Of a stretch of 64,000 bases of DNA, positions 1-9,660 are shown in pieces (the first letter of the stretch is position 1; each line of letters begins with the position of its first letter). The position numbers and the translations under genes were made by a program. Location: positions 191,765,016 to 191,829,015 of the forward strand of contig OX465597.1 of assembly GCA_950022295.1 (NCBI GenBank), written 5' to 3'. The notes beneath the pieces are model-generated. The model searched no databases and was not told where the DNA came from. It saw only the letters and a list, made by a program, of their open reading frames with translations. Source of the DNA: Bromus sterilis (taxonomy: Eukaryota > Streptophyta > Magnoliopsida > Poales > Poaceae).

Positions 1-1355
1 GAGTTCCGGCTCCACTTCTATCAGCAACATGACAATCATAGGATCAACATAATGTACAATGCACAATCACATGAATAATATTGTAATGGTGATGTTCATG
101 GTACTGATGTGTTGAGCATTCCATTTAAAAGGAGTATATTGCATTTGAATTGCAAATTCAAACTCCATTTAATTTATCGATGAATTTCAAATGCATTTGA
201 ATGCATGAAAGTTCATTTGAAAATGTTGATCATGAAGTGATGTGGTATAGTTAAAGTAAAGCTTCTGATGTGTGGATGAATCCATTGGAATTAAGGTTAT
301 TGCAAAATCATTTGCAAAATCACTCCAAATTTGAATTTGAAAAGGATCCATATGCATGTTTTCTACTGTTCACCCATTTTAAAATTGTCAAACATGAAAA
401 CAAATTGCATATTCAGAATCCTTGTATTTTTTTGATAATTTTAGACATATTATTTGTCCAATTTGGAGTTGAAATGAATTAATTATGAATTTTCAAAGTT
501 TGGGGTAATTTCTGCCTTTTCTGGAAATTCTGGATTTATTCTAAAATATTTTTATTCCATTTACTGCATCACTGTGACGCAGGGGTGACGTTAGGGGGGG
601 GGGCTGACCTGTGGGCCACCCATGTCAGTGGGAGAGGGGTTTAATCCCTGTTAGTTTAAAACTAACAGTGGTTAGTTAGTGGCCTGAGCCCACTGTCAGT
701 GGCCCAGGGGTTAGGATTAGTGGGGGTTTAGCTCGGGGGGTTAGGGTTATCGTCGCCGGCGAGGTTACTGTTGGCCGGAGTTCGATGGGATGTCGATTTG
801 GGGCACGGAGGGAGGGGCTACGGGCATTGGGAGACTCAGCAAGACGTCGCGCGTCTGTTGGCATAGGAGGGAGTCACGGGGGGGGGGGGGCTCCGTGGCG
901 TCGTCGGGCTCAACGAAGGCGGCGGACCGAGCTCTGTCTCCGGCGAGTTGACGCTGCGGTGAGCGGGAGGAGGTGGGAAAGGGGGCAATCGCTCGAGCTT
1001 CTCACCCTGAAACGATTGGAGAGGACGGCGGAGTCGATGAGGGTTCCACGGCGACGAATTTGGAGAAGTCCTTTGCGGCGGCCGGCGGTGATCTCGCGAA
1101 GCAGGCGTCGTACCCGGTGGCGATGAGCTCCAATTGACGGCGCAACTCGACGATTCCGTCCACGGGGCGTGCTCTGGACAAGGTGGCGAGGCTCGTGGAC
1201 TGCGGTCGCCACGTCGGGGCGTCGCCGGCGCTCTGCTAGGTTACGGGGGCGCTCGGTTTTCGTCGCCGGAGGGGAAAGAGAGGGGCTGGGGTGAGCTGGA
1301 GGTGCGGGGGGGCTTCTGCGGCGATGCGTGGCGCAAGAGAGAGGGAGGGGGAGGC
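1..1355 (-). repeat. H' family LTR, left part (cut by window edge)
   Basis: This is the downstream part, in sense orientation, of a gypsy-type LTR lying on the minus strand. The LTR continues at 9058-9660 after the CRM-like element that splits it. It matches the plus-oriented H' LTR at 55582-56915 in inverted orientation, for example the AAGTGGAGCCGG block and the GC-rich leader. It holds A+T-rich sequence at 1-560 and a G-rich stretch at 590-900 with two runs of nine or more G. The short ORFs in it overlap in several frames and look like chance reading of GC-rich LTR sequence. The far end lies outside the window, so it may be a solo LTR or the 5' LTR of an element extending left. Confidence 0.8.
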
Positions 1356-2271
1356 TGATAGAGGCGAAGGTGTCCCGATGTTTCGATGAGATGGTGGAGA
1401 TCGATTATGGTGGAGACGACTTTCACGATCTGACTACGAACGTGCGAAGACGTTGCGCCTTAGCGATCGCTAAACCAACTCCGAGAGGTTATTGATCCCG
1501 CGGATGCACGATCAACCTGACCACGAAGGTCTAATTCCTGCAAGCAATCGAAGAACAAGCAAGAACTAAGAATTGCAATCTGGATATTGCGAATATAAGA
1601 TGAATGATTACGAAAGTTGGGGTTCCAATGAGGTCTTGGCCTGGTCGGATGACACAAACGAAGAGCTCGAAGTTGTGGCTATGGCTAACTTAAATCTAAT
1701 TAAAACCCAAGTCTAAACGACGCCCTAAGGGTTGTATATATGGGGGAACAGAGGGGAATTTCGTGGCCCCTTGGAGGAGGGGTCCGAAAACAACCCTAAC
1801 TCGGTTTCCCCACACATACGGACTCTAAAAAATAGCCTATTAAGTGTATTTCGAAATTACATGGGCCTAGCCCAATAATAAGGTGACGCAGCACCTATAA
1901 TAACCCTTGGACGAAAATATTAATGTGGCGTCTTGTGTCTCTCGTCCAAGTCTTCATGCACGCCTTATGGTGGCCTCAAAGTGCGAAAATCACCACTGGA
2001 AGCTCCATTGTCCTTTCTCGCGCGCACACCTCCTTCTCCATGCTTGATCCCGTTCCAATGACCATCCTTCTTATCCATGCTAGGTCCTTCATTCATAAGA
2101 CAAACAAAAGTATCTAATTTAGGCAGCATCATATGTTCCTGAACATTAGAAGGATTCGCAAGAAACGAAAGTACCTGATAATTTAGTTGATGTGCGCGTG
2201 CTCTAGTAACTGGTCCAGTATGTGTAGTTGGTGAAGATGTGGGTGTAACATTAGTAGAGATGTCCTCATCA
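1356..2271 (-). repeat. 3' LTR of CRM-like element
   Basis: This LTR is 916 bp and the partner of 8142-9057. By eye I counted about twelve differences, all transitions and no indels, which suggests a young insertion. Bases 1965-2271 are also the last codons of the pol frame, so U3 is partly coding. A minus-strand TATA box lies at 1735-1741. Confidence 0.95.
1735..1741 (-). promoter_or_regulatory. Putative TATA box of CRM-like LTR
   Basis: ATATATA on the minus strand sits in a CCCCATATATACA context. The same box recurs in the 5' LTR (8521-8527), which would drive the element, and in the solo LTR (48309-48315). The transcription start was not determined. Confidence 0.5.
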
Positions 2272-5183
2272 TCCTCCCCTTCTTGAATTGAAGTCGTCCT
2301 CGACGGAAGCTCATCATCTTCTCCCAAATAAGGTTTCAAATCTGCAATGTTAAATGTGGGACTAACCCCAAAATCTGCAAGTAGCTCAAGTTTATATGCA
2401 TTATCATCAATTTTCTGTAAAACCTTAAAGGGACCATCAGCTCGTGGCATTAACTTAGACTTGCGCAAATCAGGAAACCTATCTTTACGTAGATGTAACC
2501 AAACAAGATCTCCTGGTTCAAACACAACATGCTTTCTACCCTTATCACCAGCAAGCTTGTATCTAGCATTCATTTTCTCAATGTTTTCTTTAGTTAACTC
2601 ATGCATTTTTAATATCAATTCAGCACGTTGCTTAGCATCAAAATTAACCTTCTCCGAAGATGGAAGAGGCAGCAAATCAATAGGTGCACGAGGTAGAAAA
2701 CCATAAACAATCTCAAAAGGGCACATTTTAGTGGTAGAATGAAATGAACGATTATAAGCAAATTTAATATGAGGTAAACATTCTTCCCACATTTTCAAGT
2801 TACTCTTTAAAACAGCCCTAAGCATAGTAGACAAAGTCCTATTGACTACTTCAGTTTGTCCATCAGTTTGGGGATGACAAGTAGTACTAAAAAGTAGTTT
2901 AGTCCCCAACTTAGCCCATAAGCATCTCCAAAAATGGCTAAGAAACTTAGTATCACGATCCGAGACAATAGTATTGGGCACACCATGTAAGCGAATAATC
3001 TCACGAAAGAATAAATCAGCAACATTAGCAGCATCATCGCTTTTATGACATGGTATAAAATGTGCCATCTTAGAAAATCTATCCACGACAACAAATATGC
3101 TATCCCTCCCCTTCTTTGTTCGAGGCAAGCCTAAAACAAAGTCCATGGATATGTCCTCCCACGGAACACTAGGTACAGGTAAAGGCATGTATAAACCATG
3201 AGGATTGAGTCGTGACTTAGCTTTTTGACATGTAGTGCAGCGAGCAACAAAACGCTCAACATCCCGTCTCATCTTTGGCCAAAAGAAATGTGTAGCAAGT
3301 ACGTCCTCCGTCTTCTTCACGCCAAAGTGTCCCATTAATCCTCCTCCATGCGCCTCCTGCAACAACAAAAGACGAATAGAGCTAGCTGGAATGCATAGCT
3401 TGTTAGAACGGAACACAAAACCATCATTAAGCACAAACTTGTTCCATGTTCTACCCTCTCTACAATTCTGCAATACATCTTTAAATTCCGCATCATGTAC
3501 ATATTGATCTTTGAGTGTCTCTAAACCGAATATCTTGAAGTCAAGTTGTGAAAGCATAGTATAACGACGAGACAAAGCATCAGCAATAATATTATCTTTC
3601 CCCTTCTTGTGTTTAATGACATAAGGGAAAGTCTCAATAAATTCAACCCACTTAGCATGTCTACGATTAAGTTTTGCTTGGCTTCTTATGTGTTTCAAAG
3701 ATTCATGATCAGAATGTATAACAAATTCTTTGGGCCATAAATAATGTTGCCAAGTTTCTAATGTCCGAACAAGAGCATATAATTCCTTATCATAAGTAGA
3801 ATAGTTCAGACTAGGCCCACTCAATTTTTCAGAAAAGTATGCAACAGGTTTAGCATCTTGTAATAACACACCTCCCAAACCAATCCCACTAGCATCGCAT
3901 TCTAGCTCAAAAGTCTTATTAAAATCAGGAAGTTGGAGCAAAGGAGCATGTGTTAACTTATCTTTCAATACCGTGAAGGCTTCTTCCTGTGCGGTACCCC
4001 AAGTAAAAGGCACATCCTTGCGTGTAAGCTCATTGAGAGGTGCAGCAATGGTGCTGAAATCTCTCACAAAACGCCTATAGAATCCAGCGAGGCCAAGAAA
4101 ACTCCTCACTTGTGTGACCGTTTTGGGCTGCGGCCAACTCTCAATCGCCTCGATCTTGGCTTTATCAACTTCAATTCCCTGTGGAGTAACAACATAGCCA
4201 AGAAACGATACTCGGTCGGTGCAAAAGGTGCACTTCCCAAGGTTACCAAACAAACGTGCATTACGTAGAGCAATAAAAACAGCACGTAAATGATCCAAAT
4301 GTTCCTCCAAAGATTTGCTATAAATCAGTATATCATCAAAATAGACTACCACAAATCGTCCAATGAAAGCACGTAAAACCTCGTTCATTAATCTCATGAA
4401 AGTGCTAGGTGCATTAGTTAACCCAAAAGGCATGACTAACCACTCATATAATCCAAACTTAGTTTTAAATGCCGTTTTCCATTCATCCCCTAATTTCATG
4501 CGAATTTGATGGTATCCACTACGCAAATCAACTTTGGAAAACATGGTAGAGCCACTTAATTCATCAAGCATATCATCTAACCTAGGAATAGGATGACGAT
4601 AACGAATAGTAATATTATTAATGGCTCTACAATCAACACACATACGCCAAGTTCCATCCTTTTTAGGCACTAATATAACAGGAACAGCACAAGGACTAAG
4701 GGATTCACGTATGTAACCTTTGTCGAGTAGCTCTTGTACTTGACACTGAATCTCCTTCGTCTCCTCCGGATTGGTACAGTATGGCGCACGGTTGGGCAGC
4801 GAAGCACCGGGAATTAAGTCAATCTGATGCTCAATCCCTCGAATAGGTGGTAATCCCGGTGGTACGTCTTGTGGAAAGACGTCAATAAACTCCTGCAAAA
4901 GGTCAGTGACAACAGGAGGCAAAGAAGGAGGCAATTCCTCAAATGAAAACAAAGCTTCTTTGCACACAAAAGCATAGCACACATATTGACTAACATCCAA
5001 ATCCGAAATATCAACCTTAGTAGCAAGCAAAGTCGGACTAGTCAATTTAATTTCATTAGAAACAGTAGAAGAAGATTTGCTATTAGTCTTATGTTGTTGC
5101 TCAAATTCTTTAGCTGCTATCTCATTTTCACTCTTATTTTTCTCCTGTTTAGCTTTACTAGCTCTAGCAAGATCATCTTTCAC
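1965..5183 (-). pseudogene. pol: CRM-like pol: RT, RNase H, integrase and C-terminal tail
   Basis: This 1072-codon open segment forms the C-terminal two thirds of a single gag-pol polyprotein. RT carries a YFDD catalytic motif near residue 280. RNase H follows, with its CDAS motif near 430. Integrase has an HHCC zinc finger at about 610-650 and a D,D-35-E core with the D in MDFVLG, the D in VSDRD and the E in QTEVVNR, all present. A GPF-type module (ADGPFKVL) and a tail with GPVTRARA follow. Residues after about 970 are encoded inside the 3' LTR, past the PPT. It is in frame with the upstream segment and separated by one TAA codon (5187-5189), so the GTG at 5183 is probably not a real start. 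The enzymatic residues look intact, but the polyprotein cannot be made without readthrough. Confidence 0.9.
2272..2283 (-). other. Polypurine tract of CRM-like element
   Basis: On the minus strand AGAAGGGGAGGA directly abuts the 3' LTR start TGATGAGG. It would prime plus-strand DNA synthesis. It is unusual in lying inside the pol coding frame, where it encodes part of an acidic QEGEDDED stretch. Confidence 0.85.
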
Positions 5184-5186
5184 AAT

Positions 5187-6227
5187 TTATTCAGGAGACA
5201 TAGGAAGTAAAGCAATAGTTTTATCTTGATGAACCAGAGTAAACTGATTTGTCCTACCATGGTGTACAACATTCCTATCAAATTGCCATGGTCTACCAAG
5301 TAAAAGAGAGCATGCTTGCATGGGTACCACATCACAATCAACATAATCAGCATATGCAGCAATGCTAAAGTGCACACGAAAAGAACGCGTTACCTTAATC
5401 TTACCACTATTGTCAAACCACTGAATATAGTACGGATGGGGGTGTGGTCTTGTGGTGAGAGATAGCTTCTCCACCAACTCCATGCTCGCCAAGTTGTTGC
5501 AACTCCCTCCGTCAATGATGATGCGAACCGAACGTTCTTTCACCACTCCCTTTGTGTGGAACAAATTATGCCTCTGGTTTTGCTCGGCCTTCGATACCTG
5601 CACACTTAACACACGTTGAGCAACCAAACTAGCATATTGATCTGCATCATCAGGAGCCATATACTCTATATCATGAGCATCATCATGGGCACCCTGTTCC
5701 TCGTGAGCAATGAGAACTAAAGTCTTCTCATCATAGTCGCTCGCTGACTCATACCCACCATCCGCCGTAATAATCATCACACGCTTGGAGGGACAGTCTT
5801 TTGCGAAGTGACCTCCACCTTGGCACCTGCGACATTTAATATCACGATCTCGTGTTTGCCCTGTGGAAGCCATGGATGAAGAAGAACTCGCTGCTGGACC
5901 ACTCTGTGCACCCTTGAATGGTGGCGCTGGCTGTTTTGGAGGCTCCCTGTAAGAATGATTGGTTGAAGTAGATGGTGGTGCAGCAGGACGTGTGGATGTA
6001 GAAGGTCCACGCAATGTCCATGATGTATTTCGTCCTGCAGAAAAGTTAGGTCTCGTAGCGGCCTGTCGATCCTGCACTTCACGTTCAGCTTTACAAGCAA
6101 GATGAAACAAACGAGTGATAGTAGCATAGTCCTTGTATTCTAGAATAGTTTGTATCTCCCTGTTTAAACCACCCATAAAACGTGCAAGCATAGCTTCATT
6201 ATCCTCTACTAGGCCACATCTAATCAA
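5187..6227 (-). pseudogene. gag-pol: CRM-like gag C-terminus, nucleocapsid and protease
   Basis: The middle open segment of the same polyprotein frame, 346 codons. A CX2CX4HX4C zinc knuckle (CRRCQGGGHFAKDC) lies near residue 132, after a Pro/Ser-rich linker. An aspartic protease with the active-site variant IIDGGS lies near residue 236, followed by the hydrophobic LLLGRPW strand. It is bounded upstream by an in-frame TGA at the end of the capsid region (6228-6230) and downstream by a TAA (5187-5189). Both stops are single-codon changes without frameshift, so the ancestral ORF was continuous. The first codon is TTG and is unlikely to be used as a start. Confidence 0.85.
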
Positions 6228-7052
6228 TCAAGTTTGTAATTCCTGATAATATTCCTCTACAGAATTTTTTCCTTGTCTCAAATGCTGTAATTTTTGTAGC
6301 AATTCACGTTGATAATAAGGAGGGACCCAGCGAGTACGCATAGCATCTTTTAAAGCAGCCCAAGTAGCTGGAATATTATTAGCATGCAATCTACAATGTT
6401 CAGACCACCAAATAGATGCAAAACCCGTGAATTCACAAACAGCAGCAGTAACACGTCTATTCTCAGGATATTGTAAACATGTAAAGCGTTGTTCAGTTTC
6501 TAACTCCCAAGTAAGATAAGCATCAGGAATATATCTACCCTCAAATGGCTTAAGATTCAATTTTAGTTTAGGCACATGTTCATCATCGCGTACCTGAGGG
6601 GGTGGTTGGTGTCGACCGTGGCGAATGTTGGGACGTGGACGTCCAGCTGGCTGTTCATAGGCCGCTTCTTGTTCCACCTCCTCCTCGTAATCACCCTCGT
6701 AGTTGTCGTCCTGGCCGACGTCAGAGGCAGCAGCAGCAGTAACTGCAGCAGCAGTAGGAGCACCAGCAGCTTGTCCGCCCGGAAACAGAATACGTCGTGC
6801 ACGTCGTGGTGGTGGTGGCTGTGCTGGAGCGGCCGCAGGCTGTATAGGTAGGCGTGCGAGCAACTCAGTAAACTTGGCGTCGAGCTTGGTGTCGATCATC
6901 TTCTCCACACCATCAATCGCCTCTGTAAATCTGTTCTCGATGTCATTCACCTGTTCAGACATCATTTGTGCAAATTTATCATGTAATGCTTTGTTTGTCA
7001 TATTCTCCCAATCAGGTGCATCCCGCGCCACTTCATCATGGGATCCTGGCAT
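6228..7052 (-). pseudogene. gag: CRM-like gag, N-terminal capsid region
   Basis: Capsid-type gag that would form the virus-like particle. I chose the Met at 7052 (MPGSHDE), eight codons inside the longest ORF, because the upstream residues (MCFLFLLT) look like leader sequence. A helical acidic N-terminus is followed by a Pro/Ala-rich spacer built on GCA/GCC repeats. A gag block follows, with the motifs FEGRYIPDAYLTWE and FTGFASIWWSEH. It ends at a premature TGA after YYQELQT, in frame with the next segment. The antisense ORFs here are shadows. Confidence 0.85.
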
Positions 7053-8141
7053 GGTTAGCAGAAATAGAAAACACACAGAAATATGATCCTACTTCTACTA
7101 ATGGGATGTGGGGTGGTGGAAAGCACAAATCCGTCAAGCTTTTCTTTAGTTCGTACCGATTCTTACCTAGCAGTAGGTGGTGATGTACAACCAACGGGTC
7201 AAAACTCTCAGAGATGTGGTAGAGCGATGGCCAAGAGGTGTCAAAACGCACGATGTAGAATATATGTGGAGCTGTAGGAAGGCTGACAAGTATGGTAGCA
7301 AAAGCTCAACAGTAATCAAAACAGAGATGCAAAGCTGAATAAACACTCAACGTCGGTACTGTGCTGATCCTAGGCTAGACCGTACTAGAGACGCGAGCCT
7401 AAAACACCAACGAAAGCACGGCGCGACACGTAATCAACTGAGAAGCACACTCTGAATTTTTTTTTTCTTTTTTTTTGCTTTTTTTTTGCGATGCGGGACT
7501 GCGGTGGCTGAAAAAGTGCGAAAAAATCACTATGGTGGCGAACGTCTCAAAATGAGTTTCTGGACCTACGGAACGTATGGGCACGAAATTTTTTTACCCC
7601 CGAAATTTTTGGCCTAAAAACTGCTCTGGAAAGCATGCCAGACTTTTTTTTTTTTTGGAAATCACCTCCTTCTACGTACGATAAAAGATTGGTGAAATCC
7701 GACTCTAATCAACTCAAAACTAATCTGGCTACGGAGAGATCACAAACCGAACCGGTGATGGAACTCAACTCGGATTGGTAGGTCGTGGTGCTGTATATGG
7801 ACTCGACTTGGCGGAACGTGGTGGTGTATCTGGACTCGGATTGGCGGAAACGTGGCGGTGTACTACTGTGCGGCGGCGGTGTGACAAACTGTGATCAGAA
7901 CTCGAAACTCTAAGGGCACTAGACGCTAAGATCAGCAACTCGACACAACGATGCAACCGCAAATTCAACAAAGCAAACTACTGTAAAGAAAACTGGACAA
8001 AGGCTCGGACTGTTTTGGGACGTGATGATCTAACCCTAATTTTTTTGGCTTTTTCGTGGACTGTAGGTATGAAGAACAGAACCAATCTAGACTACGAAAA
8101 CTGGTAAATCTCACCAAGCAACCTGGAAATCTGATACCACT
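7053..8141 (-). other. CRM-like 5' leader with primer-binding site
   Basis: An untranslated leader between the 5' LTR and gag. The PBS is at 8130-8139 on the minus strand (TGGTATCAGA), two bases from the LTR. It matches ten bases of the initiator Met-tRNA 3' end and then diverges. The rest contains several long T/A runs near 7450-7490 and 7640-7660 and no convincing ORF. Confidence 0.8.
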
Positions 8142-9057
8142 TGATAGAGGCGAAGGTGCCCCGATGTTTCGATGAGATGGTGGAGATCGATTATGGTGGA
8201 GACGACTTTCATGATCCGACTACGAACGTGCGAAGACGTTGCGCCTTAGCGATCGCTAAACCAACTCCGAGAGGTTATTGATCCCGCGGATGCACGATCA
8301 ACCTGACCACGAAGGTCTAATTCCTGCAAGCAATCGAAGAACAAGCAAGAACTAAGAATTGCAATCTGGATATTGCGAATATAAGATGAATGATTGCGAA
8401 AGTTGGGGTTCCAATGAGGTCTTGGCCTGGTCGGATGACACAAACGAAGAGCTCGAAGTTGCGGCTATGGCTAACTTGAATCTAATTAAAACCCAAGTCT
8501 AAACGACGCCCTAAGGGCTGTATATATGGGGGAACAGAGGGGAATTTCGTGGCCCCTTGGAGGAGGGGTCCGAAAACAACCCTAACTCGGTTTCCCCACA
8601 CATACGGACTCTAAAAAATAGCCTATTAAGTGTATTTCGAAATTACATGGGCCTGGCCCAATAATAAGGTGACGCAGCACCTATAATAACCCTTGGACGA
8701 AAATATTAATGTGGCGTCTTGTGTCTCTCGTCCAAGTCTTCATGCACGCCTTATGGTGGCCTCAAAGTGCGAAAATCACCACTGGAAGCTCCATTGTCCT
8801 TTCCCGCGCGCACACCTCCTTCTCCATGCTTGATCCCGCTCCAATGACCATCCTTCTTATCCATGTTAGGTCCTTCATTCATAAGACAAACAAAAGTATC
8901 TAATTTAGGCAGCATCATATGTTCCTGAACATTAGAAGGATTCGCAAGAAACGAAAGTACCTGATAATTTAGTTGACGTGCGCGTGCTCTAGTAACTGGT
9001 CCAGTATGTGTAGTTGGTGAAGATGTGGGTGTAACATTAGTAGAGATGTCCTCATCA
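8142..9057 (-). repeat. 5' LTR of CRM-like element
   Basis: This 916-bp LTR ends in TGAT...ATCA and is the partner of 1356-2271. It is followed by the TSD GAGGC at 9058-9062. The putative TATA box lies at 8521-8527 on the minus strand. Confidence 0.95.
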
Positions 9058-9660
9058 GAGGCCTAGAAGCCTCGGTCGTCGTCGTGGCGCCGTGTCCTTG
9101 CTCTGCCTCTCCAGCGAGGTGCTTGGAGGGGCGGGGAGGAAGAAGACAACGCTTTGGGGCGGGCTGGGCCGGCTTGGGTCTCGCCTGGAGCCTAAGGTAA
9201 GTGGCCCTCTGCTCTTTTGTTTTTTTTTCTTTTACTGTTTCTGTTCAAATTTGTTTGCCCTAAAATAGAATAGCTAGGGCATTTTTATAAATCCCCATTT
9301 ATTTTTATAAAACCTAGGTGACTATATAGAAGCCAACCCCAAGTTGTGGGAATTTTTGAAATTCAAATTATTTGAATCTCAATTCAAATAGACATTTGTT
9401 TTAATTTCGAACCCTACTGTTTGAATTTTTGAAAAATCCATGAGCATGGGATTAATCCCAAATCACTTTTAAAATGATCACACTCATTTTTAGGACTTTT
9501 CAACATATTCAAAAGAATTTTGGAAAAAGATTTATTTCTGGCCATTTTTATTTAATTCAAATAGGGCTTTTCTTTTCCCCATTTTGATTTGCAATTTGAA
9601 TTTTGACATGAATGCAAGGTACCTCTGATCCTAGCACATACCTAGAAGAGGGTTCTGACA
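9058..9660 (-). repeat. H' family LTR, terminal part
   Basis: The sense start of the H' LTR, reading TGTCAGAACCCTC from 9660 on the minus strand, closely matches the plus-strand start of H' at 51460. It joins 1-1355 once the CRM-like element and one copy of its TSD are removed. What follows (GATAC at 9661-9665) is not purine-rich on the minus strand, so this is not a 3' LTR. It is a solo LTR, or a 5' LTR with its body to the left. Confidence 0.85.

Larger units (their letters stand above)
1356..9057 (-). mobile_element. Complete CRM-like Ty3/gypsy chromovirus with two LTRs
   Basis: A full-length LTR retrotransposon on the minus strand. It has 916-bp LTRs of equal length (8142-9057 and 1356-2271), both ending TG...CA. 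The exact TSD GAGGC occupies 1351-1355 and 9058-9062. A PBS lies beside the 5' LTR and a PPT beside the 3' LTR. Gag, protease, RT, RNase H and integrase lie in one reading frame that is broken by two in-frame stops (TGA at 6228-6230, TAA at 5187-5189). The coding frame crosses the PPT and ends inside the 3' LTR, a trait described for plant CRM-clade chromoviruses such as the cereal centromeric families. The clade call rests on that layout and is an inference. The element interrupts an H' LTR. Confidence 0.93.

Noticed and set aside
590..900. Runs of nine or more G (also a run of C at 56317) as G-quadruplex regulatory elements
   Set aside because: They lie in homologous places of the two H' LTRs but vary in length as homopolymers do. 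Without the four-tract pattern conserved I cannot claim function.
7450..7490. Long T runs as a terminator
   Set aside because: They are interrupted homopolymers in the untranslated leader of a retrotransposon, and no stem precedes them.
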